A stretch of 64,000 bases of DNA from JAEUIT01 sp044220875 (GTDB taxonomy: Bacteria; Planctomycetota; Phycisphaerae; Phycisphaerales; SM1A02). Made by a program: the position numbers and the translations under genes. Below, piece by piece: positions 54,877 to 62,701 of the stretch (position 1 is its first letter; each line of letters begins with the position of its first letter). The notes below the pieces were generated by a model. The model ran no database searches, was not told where the DNA came from, and saw only the letters and a program-made list of their open reading frames with translations. The stretch lies in the NCBI GenBank assembly GCA_044220875.1, contig JBGAQH010000002.1, positions 62,001-126,000 of the forward strand. Reading direction: 5' to 3'.

Positions 54877-57072
54877 TCAGACGTTCGAGCGACCGACGAC
54901 GTCCTTCAGCGTGACGGCGAGCTTGGAGAGCTCCGTCGCGGCGCTGAGGGTGTTGGTCGCGCCCTGCGTGGTGTTGCGGGCCGCGATGCTGACGTTGGCG
55001 ATGTTCTTCGAGATCTCGGTGCTTCCCGCCGCAGCCTCGGAGGCGTTGCGGGCGATCTCGCTGGTCGTCGCCGACTGCTCCTCGACGGCGCTGGCGATGG
55101 TCGTCGAGATGTCGTTGATCTGGCCGATCACCGAGCTGATCTGGTCGATCGCGGTCACGGCCCCCTTGGTGTCGGTCTGGATCGCCTGGATCTTCTGGCT
55201 GATCTCCTCCGTCGCCTGGGCGGTCTGCTTGGCCAGCTCCTTCACCTCGTTGGCCACGACGGCAAAGCCCTTGCCCGCCTCGCCGGCGCGGGCCGCCTCG
55301 ATCGTCGCATTGAGGGCGAGGAGGTTGGTCTGCTGGGCGATGCTGGTGATGACCTTGATGACGTTGCCGATCTCGGCGCTGCTCACGCCAAGGCGGGTGA
55401 TGATCTTGTTGGTGTCGTTGGCGACGTTGACCGCGTCCGCGGCGACGCGGGCGGAATCGCTGGCGTTCTTGGCGATCTCACGCACGCTGGCGTTGATCTC
55501 CTCGGCGCTGGTGGCGACGGTCGCGACGTTCTTCGAGACCTGCTCGGCGGCGCTGGCGACGACGTCGGACTGGGCGGCCGTCTCCTCGGAGTTGGCGCTC
55601 ATCTGCTGGCTGACCGCGGTGAGCTCCTCCGAGGCCGTGGCGAGGGCCTGCGAATTCTCGTTGACGACGTTGAGGGTCTGCTTGAGGCCGTCGGCGAGGC
55701 GCACGGCCTGCTTCTGCTGCTCGCCGATCGACGCCCAGTCAACCTTGTTGATGCCGAAGACGCCGTGGAGTCCGGCGCGGGCCTTGTTGAAGGCCACCGC
55801 CATGGCCCCGACCTCGTCCCTGGTGTGAACCGGGACGTCGCTGCCGATGTCGCCGGCGGCAAGGCCGACGATCACGTCGCGGATGCGGGTGATGCCGTTC
55901 ACGATCGGACGGGTGACGAGCCAGAGGCCCGCGACGCCGACCGCGAGCCCGCCGGCCGCGGCCAGGAGGACTGCGGTCTTCAGCGAATCGGTCACGGCGA
56001 AGAGCTCGCGGGGCTCGGCCCGCACGAAGCTGGTGAACCCGCTGCCGACGAATCCGAGCGTCGGCACGCTCTTGGCGAAGCCGCCGGGCTGCTCGAAGCG
56101 GCCCCCGCTCTCCTTGCCCATGCGCACGTTGGCGCCGTAGTTGATGCCGGTGCTGGTGGTCGACTTCTTGGCCTCGAGGGCAATCTCCTCGCCGGTGGTC
56201 AGGAAGTTGGTGGTGAAGAGGTCGGTGTAGCGGCAGGTGTGGTCGCCGGTCTCGGTCGGGTCGACGTCCACGATGAGGTCGCCTTCCGCCGACGTCACGT
56301 TGAACTCCGTCGACGGCAGGCCCTGCGCCTTGGCCTGCTCGTACTCGTCGAGCACGATGTCCTCGATCATGGACGACGAGAAGCAGTTGTGCCAGTAGCC
56401 GACGATGGCGTTGTCGGCGCCCGCGGTGATCGGGGCGGTGAAGGTCATCGTCCAGGCCGGGGCATTCTTCCCGTAGAGCTCGGCGACGAGCGCGTCCTTC
56501 GAGGGACGCTCCATGACGGTGCCGGTGGCGAGGGCCTTGCCGGTCGCGTCGGCGCCGGTCGTGAACTTGCCCGCGGCGGCGTCGCGGAACCACGAGGCCT
56601 CGGCGAAGGAGCGGCCGACGATCTTCTCGGTGCCCGCGACGCGGCTGTTCGAGGCGTCAACGGTGTTGATCGCGACCACGTTGCCCTTGGTGTCCAGCAC
56701 CATCGACGCCGTGTACACGCCGTAGTTGACGACGTAGCGGTTGATCGTGTCGGTGATGAGGGCGACGTCCTCGGGGGCGAGCTTCGAGAGGTCGCGCTTC
56801 ACGCAGGTGTTGTTGCAGAAGGCCTGCACGTCACCGTACCGCTCGAAGACGCAGCGGTCGATCTTGTCCTGGATCGAGTGCGCCGACGAGGAAAGGCCGG
56901 CGAGGCGGGAGTCGCTGAGGCGCTTGGCCTCGTACTGCACCGTCGCGTAGATCGCGCCGAGGGAGGTCACGAGGATCGCCGCGACCGGCACCATGATCTT
57001 GGTTCGGATGCCGAACGTGGTCCGGCCGTTCGAGGAGTTCGCTGCGTCGTCGGAGGTGTGCTTGAAAGTCAT
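54877..57072 (-). CDS. Methyl-accepting chemotaxis protein with large Cache-type sensor
   Basis: The 731-residue receptor has a membrane helix near 26-46, a double-Cache-type extracytoplasmic sensor of about 310 residues with FAEASWFRDAAAGKF, VVAINTVDASN and LIVDVDPTET, and a second helix near 366-388. A HAMP domain and a long signalling coiled coil follow, with tip QTNLLALNATIEAARAGEAG. The Cache wording predicts direct binding of a small ligand, such as an amino or organic acid. No C-terminal pentapeptide for CheR tethering is present. It is the only membrane receptor inside the operon. Confidence 0.93.
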   Translation of the reverse strand: MTFKHTSDDAANSSNGRTTFGIRTKIMVPVAAILVTSLGAIYATVQYEAKRLSDSRLAGLSSSAHSIQDKIDRCVFERYGDVQAFCNNTCVKRDLSKLAPEDVALITDTINRYVVNYGVYTASMVLDTKGNVVAINTVDASNSRVAGTEKIVGRSFAEASWFRDAAAGKFTTGADATGKALATGTVMERPSKDALVAELYGKNAPAWTMTFTAPITAGADNAIVGYWHNCFSSSMIEDIVLDEYEQAKAQGLPSTEFNVTSAEGDLIVDVDPTETGDHTCRYTDLFTTNFLTTGEEIALEAKKSTTSTGINYGANVRMGKESGGRFEQPGGFAKSVPTLGFVGSGFTSFVRAEPRELFAVTDSLKTAVLLAAAGGLAVGVAGLWLVTRPIVNGITRIRDVIVGLAAGDIGSDVPVHTRDEVGAMAVAFNKARAGLHGVFGINKVDWASIGEQQKQAVRLADGLKQTLNVVNENSQALATASEELTAVSQQMSANSEETAAQSDVVASAAEQVSKNVATVATSAEEINASVREIAKNASDSARVAADAVNVANDTNKIITRLGVSSAEIGNVIKVITSIAQQTNLLALNATIEAARAGEAGKGFAVVANEVKELAKQTAQATEEISQKIQAIQTDTKGAVTAIDQISSVIGQINDISTTIASAVEEQSATTSEIARNASEAAAGSTEISKNIANVSIAARNTTQGATNTLSAATELSKLAVTLKDVVGRSNV

Positions 57073-57129
57073 GTCGATGATCCCTTGCCCGGAGTCTGGG
57101 ACAGTTGGTGGCGTGTGCGTGCGGTTTCG

Positions 57130-57555
57130 CTAGTTCTGGATGGCCCTGTCGGTGTCGAGCACGAGCATCAGCCGATCGGTGAGCTGATAGACGTGCTGGA
57201 CCAGTTCGCGGCGCTCGTCCCGAATCGTCTCGGGCGGTCGCTCGCGGTCGTTCATGGTGAGCTCGACGACGTCGCCGATGTCGTCGACGTCGAGGCTGAC
57301 CGGACCGTCGTCGGTCCGGATGATCACGTTCATCGGCGGCTCGCCGGTCTCCCGCTCGGGAAGGCCGAGCTTCCGCCGGAGATCGATCGCCGTCACGATC
57401 TGGCCGCGGAGGTTGAGCAGGCCGCGGATCGTCGCGCCGGCGAGCGGCACGCGGGTCGTCGGCTGCGGGCGCAGGACCTCCTGCACCTTCAGCACCTCGA
57501 CGCCGAGATAGAGGCCCCCGACATAGAACGTGCAATATTGCGTGGTGTCGCTCAT
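57130..57555 (-). CDS. cheW: Chemotaxis coupling protein CheW
   Basis: The 141-residue protein has the CheW double-barrel layout: YCTFYVGGLYLGVEVLKVQEVLR, RGLLNLRGQIVTAIDLRRKLG and SLDVDDIGDVVEL, ending LVLDTDRAI. It bridges receptors and CheA. The ATG at 57555 overlaps the cheA stop by four bases. Confidence 0.94.
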   Translation of the reverse strand: MSDTTQYCTFYVGGLYLGVEVLKVQEVLRPQPTTRVPLAGATIRGLLNLRGQIVTAIDLRRKLGLPERETGEPPMNVIIRTDDGPVSLDVDDIGDVVELTMNDRERPPETIRDERRELVQHVYQLTDRLMLVLDTDRAIQN

Positions 57556-59939
57556 GCTGACTCTCCCGCGGACACGGCCGCATCGTCGTGGTGGCCGGCG
57601 CATTCGATGAGCACCGGCAGGTCGAGCAGCGTGGTGACGTGCTTCTGGATCACGGCCGAGCCGAGCACGCCGCGGCGCCCCTGCTCCGCCTGGAGGCTGA
57701 AGGTCTCCTCGACGATGTCCTCGATCTCGTCGACGACGAGCCCCACGCTCCGCGTGCCGTCGGAATAGACCACGACCTGGATCGGGTCCTGGCCCTCCTC
57801 CGCCGCCGATCGGGTGCAGCCCGGCACCGCGTCCGAGAGCCGAAGCAGCGGCATGATCCGGTTGCGGTACTGGACGACGTCGTGCTGGCCGGCCCGCTCG
57901 AGCGAGCTGCGGGCGAATTCCTCGAGACGGGCCACGATCGAGAGCGGGATGGCCATCCGCTCGCCGTCGCCGCTGCGGAAGAGCAGCAGCGCTTGGCGGG
58001 CGGCGTCGTCGCTCGACGCGTGCTTGTCCGAGACGGTCGTGTGGTCGAGCGAGTCGGAGATGATCTTCGAGTGGTGGGCGAATCCGAGGACGTCGAGGAT
58101 GAGGGCCACGCGGCCGTCGCCCATGATGGTCGCGCCGGCGTAGCAGGAGAGCCCGCGGAGCTGCTTGCTCAGCGGCTTCACGACGATCTCCTCGGTGTCG
58201 TTCACCTCGTCGACGATGAGGCCGAACTGCCGGCCGTCGGCCTGGAGCACGACGATGGTGACGACCTCGTCGCCCGTGCTGGCGGCGGGCTCGAGCTGGA
58301 GCTCGCGATTGAGATAGGCGAGCGGGAGGAGCTTGCCGCGCAGGCGGTAGACCGGCGATCCGTAGAGCATCTCGATGCCGCGCTTCACCTCGTCGCCCTC
58401 GAGCCGGACGAGCTCGAGCAGGCTGACCTGCGGGATCGCGAAGCGCTCGCCGCCGCTGCTCACCACGAGGGCCGGGATGATCGCGAGGGTGAGCGGGATC
58501 TTGATGCGGAGCGTCGTGCCGTTGCCGACCTCGCTCGAGACGTCCACCGAGCCGCCGATGCGTTCGACGTTGCTCTTCACGACGTCCATGCCGACGCCGC
58601 GGCCGGAGACGTTGGTGACCTTCTCGGCGGTGGAGAAGCCGGGCAGGAAGATCAGGTCGAAGGCGTCGCGGTCGCTCATGCGCCCGGCCTGCTCGGCGCT
58701 GATGAGGGCCTTCTCGACGGCCTTGGCCTTCACGCGGCTCACGTTGATGCCGGCGCCGTCGTCCATGATCTCGATGATGACCTGGCCGCCCTCGTGGAAG
58801 GCCCGCAGGATGAGCGTGCCCACCTCGGACTTGCCGGCGGCGCGTCGCGCCTCGGGGCGCTCGATGCCATGGTCGATCGCGTTGCGGATGATGTGGGTGA
58901 GCGGGTCGCGGATCGCCTCGATGATGGTGCGGTCGAGCTCGGTCGACTTGCCTTCCATCACCAGGTTGACCTGCTTGCCGAGCTCATGGGCGACGTCCCG
59001 CACGATGCGCGGGAACTTGTTCCAGATGTTCTCGATCGGCTGCATGCGCGTCTTCATGACGCTCTCCTGCAGCTCGGTGGTGATGATGTTCAGCCGCTGC
59101 GAGGCCTGGGCCAGGGCCGGCTCGATGCCGCGGGTGTGGGCGCTGAACTGGACGATCTGGTTGCGGGCGAGGACGAGCTCGCCGACGAGGTTCATGAGCC
59201 GGTCGAGCTGGCCGACGTCGACGCGGATGGCGCTCTCGGAGACCGAGCCGTGTGCGGCGCCGGCGGCGGGCGCCGCCGAGGGGTGCGCGGTGACGGGGTG
59301 CGATGCGTGCTCGGTGGAGGCGCGGGCCGCGGGCGCGGGCTTCGCGGGCTCCGACTCGTCGGCGAAGACGCCCCAGCCCTGCTGTGACTCGGGCGCGGCC
59401 GGCGCCGCGGCGGCGGCGGGCTCGTCGGCGAAGACGCCCCAACTGCCGTCGGACTCGGGAGCGGCGCCGGGCTTCGCGGGGGTGGCGGCGGGCGGGGCGT
59501 TGGTGGCGGCGGGGGCGGCCGGCTTGGCCGGCGCGGCACCAGGCGACTGCAACCCCTGAAGGGTGCCCAGGAGCTGCGAGTAGTCCTTGTCCCCCTGGCC
59601 GCCGGTGGCCTCGAGGGTGTGCAGCATCTCCTTCAGCGCGTCGGAGTACTGCAGCAGGGCGTCAATGAGGTCGGCGCTGGTGTCGAGGTCGCCGTCGCGG
59701 AGCAGGCTCAGCAGGTTCTCGCCGACATGGGCCACCGACGCGATCTTCTGGAGGCCGATGCAGCCCGCGGTGCCCTTGATGGTGTGGATCACGCGGAAGA
59801 TCGTGTTCAGCGTGTCGTCGTTGGCGTTGCCCTCCTCCATCGCGACAAGCTGCTGATCGAACTTCTCGAGGCCGTCAAAGCCCTCGATGAGGAGTTCCTT
59901 GATCAGTTGCTGCTGGAGGTTGTCGTTGTCGATGCCCAT
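57552..59939 (-). CDS. cheA: Chemotaxis histidine kinase CheA with two CheW-like C-terminal domains
   Basis: The 795-residue kinase has P1 with phospho-His52 (IHTIKGTAG), then a Pro/Ala linker of about 100 residues, and no recognisable P2 domain. P3 dimerisation helices follow, then P4 with NAIDHGIE, DDGAGI, GFST and GRGVGMDVV ATP-site boxes, a CheW-like P5, and a second CheW-like domain from about 645 (LLLFRSGDGERMAIPL). The linker holds two copies of WGVFADE (167-173, 189-195), possible docking motifs. It autophosphorylates in response to receptors and passes phosphate to CheY and CheB. Confidence 0.94.
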   Translation of the reverse strand: MGIDNDNLQQQLIKELLIEGFDGLEKFDQQLVAMEEGNANDDTLNTIFRVIHTIKGTAGCIGLQKIASVAHVGENLLSLLRDGDLDTSADLIDALLQYSDALKEMLHTLEATGGQGDKDYSQLLGTLQGLQSPGAAPAKPAAPAATNAPPAATPAKPGAAPESDGSWGVFADEPAAAAAPAAPESQQGWGVFADESEPAKPAPAARASTEHASHPVTAHPSAAPAAGAAHGSVSESAIRVDVGQLDRLMNLVGELVLARNQIVQFSAHTRGIEPALAQASQRLNIITTELQESVMKTRMQPIENIWNKFPRIVRDVAHELGKQVNLVMEGKSTELDRTIIEAIRDPLTHIIRNAIDHGIERPEARRAAGKSEVGTLILRAFHEGGQVIIEIMDDGAGINVSRVKAKAVEKALISAEQAGRMSDRDAFDLIFLPGFSTAEKVTNVSGRGVGMDVVKSNVERIGGSVDVSSEVGNGTTLRIKIPLTLAIIPALVVSSGGERFAIPQVSLLELVRLEGDEVKRGIEMLYGSPVYRLRGKLLPLAYLNRELQLEPAASTGDEVVTIVVLQADGRQFGLIVDEVNDTEEIVVKPLSKQLRGLSCYAGATIMGDGRVALILDVLGFAHHSKIISDSLDHTTVSDKHASSDDAARQALLLFRSGDGERMAIPLSIVARLEEFARSSLERAGQHDVVQYRNRIMPLLRLSDAVPGCTRSAAEEGQDPIQVVVYSDGTRSVGLVVDEIEDIVEETFSLQAEQGRRGVLGSAVIQKHVTTLLDLPVLIECAGHHDDAAVSAGESA

Positions 59940-59994
59940 CGGTGTCCCGCTTTCGATCGTGATCGCGTGTCAGGTCTTCGAGGCTCCGATCCCG

Positions 59995-60369
59995 TCAGGC
60001 CGCGGCCGGCAGCACCTTGGCGACGACGGCCAGGAGCTGGTCCTGCTTGAAGGGCTTGACGATCCAGCCGGTCGCGCCGGCGGCCTTGCCCTCGGCCTTC
60101 TTCTCCGGGTCGGACTCGGTCGTGAGCAGGATGATCGGGGTCTTGCTGAACTGCGGCAGCGCCCGCAGCTTCCGGGTGAGCTCGATGCCGTTCAGGTTCG
60201 GCATGTTGATGTCGGAAATGACCAGATCGACCGAGCAGCCCTTGAGGAGCTCGAGCGCAGCCTGGCCGTCGGCGGCCTCGACGACGTCGTAGCCGACTGG
60301 CTTGACGGTCATCTCGATCATGCGGCGCATGGTCGGCGAGTCATCGACGGTGAGGATTCGTTGAGGCAT
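59995..60369 (-). CDS. cheY: Chemotaxis response regulator CheY
   Basis: The 124-residue receiver domain has VDDS (8-11), phospho-acceptor Asp53 (ISDINMPNLNG), TTE at 84-86 and Lys105 (WIVKPFKQ). The length and motifs match CheY. It is followed 55 bases later by cheA and preceded by the receptor-like protein gene. As no flagellar or pilus genes are in view, its target motor is unknown. Confidence 0.93.
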   Translation of the reverse strand: MPQRILTVDDSPTMRRMIEMTVKPVGYDVVEAADGQAALELLKGCSVDLVISDINMPNLNGIELTRKLRALPQFSKTPIILLTTESDPEKKAEGKAAGATGWIVKPFKQDQLLAVVAKVLPAAA

Positions 60370-60428
60370 AAGAGATGGTCCCCCGGCTGCGGCTCATCGG
60401 CCCGGTAGTGCGGTCGTTCAAGAACTGC

Positions 60429-62396
60429 TCAGAAGAGCTCGACGTTTTCGTCGGTGCCCGAATCCGATCCTGACGGCTGTCCCGATCGCGACGTCGTGTC
60501 GGACGTTGACGTCGGCGACGGCTCGTCGCCAAAGAGCTCGATCGAGGGATCGTCGGCCACCGCGGCCGCGGCGGCCTCGCCGCCGCCGATCGCCGCATGG
60601 ATCTTCCGCTCCGATGCCATCGTGTAGCTCCGGAAGGCGTCGTCGAGCACCGCGTCGCTCTCGTCGAACCGGGCGTTCTCGCCGCCCGATGCGTCGATCA
60701 GCGTCCGGAGCAGGTCGAGCAGCGACCGGAACGGCGCGTCGAGCGTCTGCTTGTAGTGGGCAAGCCCGATCGCCTCGGCGCCGATCTTGTCGATCTGCTC
60801 GATCGACTCGCCCGTTGACTGGACGAGCATGAGGGCCTCGTCGCGAAGGGAGTGCAGCGACTGCTCGACCGCCTCGCGCCCGGCGGTGAAGGTCGCATGA
60901 TGGGTCTCGGCCTGGGACAGCAGGCTGGCGAAGATCTCGGCGCACTCGGCAAGGTCGCCCACGATCATGTCCAGCTTCTTGGCCACGGCGTCGCCGACCG
61001 AGGCGACCTCGACCGAGACGTCGCTGGTGCGGGCCGAGAGCACGCCGAGGCCAGCCCCCTGCTGCACCTTGCAGGACTGCACCTGGGCGTTCAGTCCGAC
61101 GAGCAGCGTGCGCTCGGAGAGCTCGCGCACCGCGGAGGTCAGCGCCGAGGCGGACTCCCCGATCTCGCGGATCGTGTTCATGCTGTCGCTCGAGGTCTTG
61201 ACCGCCGAGCGGATCTGCCCGTCGATCGAGTCGATGCTCTCGAGGAGAAGCTGCACCATGCCCGTCGAGGAGGTCGTCAGCAGCTCGAACTCGCCGAGCA
61301 TGACGGCCGACGAGTCGGACTCGCTCAGGACCTCGCGGACCCGGCCGATGCCGCCGATGATCGCCTGCTCCGCCTCGTCAAGCTCGCGCCGCGCCGTGTC
61401 GATCTGGGCGGCCTCGAGCCGGGCGGCGCGGTTGATGGCGCCCATGGCGAGGTCGGGGCCCTCGGGATCGCGGAGCTTGCCCAGGAGCGAGGTGATCGCC
61501 TTCGAGGCGTGCTCGAGCTTCTGGCTGATGATGTCCTGCCACTGCAGGCCGGTGACGACCTGCTCGATGGCGGCGTTGATCTTGCGGCTGGCGACGCCGA
61601 TCTGGGTGTCGCGCTTGGCGTTCGAGACGAGTTGACCCTCGAGTTCCTTCAGCGTCGTCTCCATCGCCGCGCGCTGGGCGGCGAGCTCGCCCCAGTGGGC
61701 CTGCTGGGCGACCATGCCGTCGATCATCTGGTGAAGGACCTGGCGCACCCGATGGAGATCCTGGAACTTCGTGCCGACCAGCGGCCCGATCGAGTTCATG
61801 AGGTCGCCGAGCTCCTCGACGAGGGACTCGAAGATCGCCTGCACATGGGCGCCGAGCGGCGCGGCGACGACCTTGAACAGCGTGTTGATGGTGCGGAGCG
61901 GCTCCATGATCCGCTCGATCGACGACTCGGCGCGGGCGCACTCGTCGATGCTCGACTTGTCGTCGACGAGCCGCTCGAGCAGCCGCGATGCCTCAAATCG
62001 CGCCCGATACGCCGCCAGGAAGGCGAGGGGCGGCTCGACCAGGGCCATGCCCTCGAAGAGCACCTGAATGCCCGCCTTCTTGCCGCTCGCGATCTCCACC
62101 AGACGCTCGCTTCCCTTGACGAGCGTCCGGCCCCGATCCGAGAGGGCCGACAGCGTGGTGCAGGTGGCGCAGAACTGCTGTTCGAGCGTGGCGCTTCCGG
62201 CCTTGAGGTCGGCGAGCGCCGACTCGATGCGGGCATGAATGCTCGCGTCGGCAAGGATGTCTCTCCGGAGCGAGTTGGCCGTCGAGCCGGAGCCGCCGCC
62301 GTCGGCGGATGCGCCGGCACCGCGGCGATGCCCAAGTCCCCTCGTCAGGCTCACGCCGCGGATCAGGGTTGTCGCATGCTGCCTCAACCAGCCCAT
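60429..62396 (-). CDS. Soluble receptor-like protein with CheZ-like DxxxQ motif
   Basis: The 655-residue protein has no membrane helix or signal. It is long and helical. At 285-292 is QWQDIISQ, matching the DxxxQ catalytic helix of CheZ phosphatases (Asp288 and Gln292). At about 425-465 is a divergent receptor hairpin (RTLLVGLNAQVQSCKVQQGA) with the N/A/V layout of MCP tips, but many receptor-specific residues changed. The C-terminal tail is disordered-looking, with SIELFGDEP (618-626) and a final ENVELF, reminiscent of CheZ's CheY-binding tail. It heads the operon, directly before cheY. I infer a CheY phosphatase or scaffold. The ATG at 62396 was chosen over a GC-rich extension. Confidence 0.7.
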   Translation of the reverse strand: MGWLRQHATTLIRGVSLTRGLGHRRGAGASADGGGSGSTANSLRRDILADASIHARIESALADLKAGSATLEQQFCATCTTLSALSDRGRTLVKGSERLVEIASGKKAGIQVLFEGMALVEPPLAFLAAYRARFEASRLLERLVDDKSSIDECARAESSIERIMEPLRTINTLFKVVAAPLGAHVQAIFESLVEELGDLMNSIGPLVGTKFQDLHRVRQVLHQMIDGMVAQQAHWGELAAQRAAMETTLKELEGQLVSNAKRDTQIGVASRKINAAIEQVVTGLQWQDIISQKLEHASKAITSLLGKLRDPEGPDLAMGAINRAARLEAAQIDTARRELDEAEQAIIGGIGRVREVLSESDSSAVMLGEFELLTTSSTGMVQLLLESIDSIDGQIRSAVKTSSDSMNTIREIGESASALTSAVRELSERTLLVGLNAQVQSCKVQQGAGLGVLSARTSDVSVEVASVGDAVAKKLDMIVGDLAECAEIFASLLSQAETHHATFTAGREAVEQSLHSLRDEALMLVQSTGESIEQIDKIGAEAIGLAHYKQTLDAPFRSLLDLLRTLIDASGGENARFDESDAVLDDAFRSYTMASERKIHAAIGGGEAAAAAVADDPSIELFGDEPSPTSTSDTTSRSGQPSGSDSGTDENVELF

Positions 62397-62701
62397 AGCT
62401 GCTGTCCCCGTTCCTGACTGCGGGCGTTGCGCGGAACGCGCCCTCAGCCAAGGCGATAGGAACCCGGACCCGCCCCCCCGGCGGGGACGACCAGAGCGGT
62501 TCGTCGGCGTCTGCACCAGCCAACTTCACTGGTTCCGCGATGGCGCGTCGGTCGTAGCGATTGTGCGGTCGGCCTGAAGCGGCTGAGGAGGCCTCAACAT
62601 CGGCGAGCGTTGTGCCGATGCACATGACCGCCGCTGCTCCTGTCATTCCGGGGTTCGGGACCGTTTTTGGCCCGCGGCGATGTTCGCGATCACATCACGC
62701 C
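62397..62701. other. Divergent intergenic region: che operon and REC-HPt-REC gene
   Basis: This 305-base region holds the promoters of the chemotaxis operon and the divergent regulator gene. It contains one sigma28-like candidate (listed separately). No gene was recognised; open frames across it look like shadows. Confidence 0.4.
62501..62528 (-). promoter_or_regulatory. Candidate sigma28-like promoter of the chemotaxis operon
   Basis: On the minus strand TGAAGTTG is followed 12 bases later by GCCGACGA. Six of eight bases in each box match the FliA-type TAAAGTTT and GCCGATAA, although the usual spacing is 11. The site lies about 105 bases upstream of the operon's first start. It is a weak match by eye only. 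Confidence 0.3.

Noticed and set aside
54343..57768. A plus-strand open frame of over 1100 codons
   Set aside because: It lies antisense to the CheY-like regulator, receptor and CheW genes, has biased Arg/Asp/Val/Gly content and no domain; it is a shadow created by GC-rich codon usage.
61993..62646. Minus-strand frame spanning the start of the receptor-like gene and the divergent promoter region
   Set aside because: It overlaps the receptor-like gene in another frame and lacks any domain or ribosome site.
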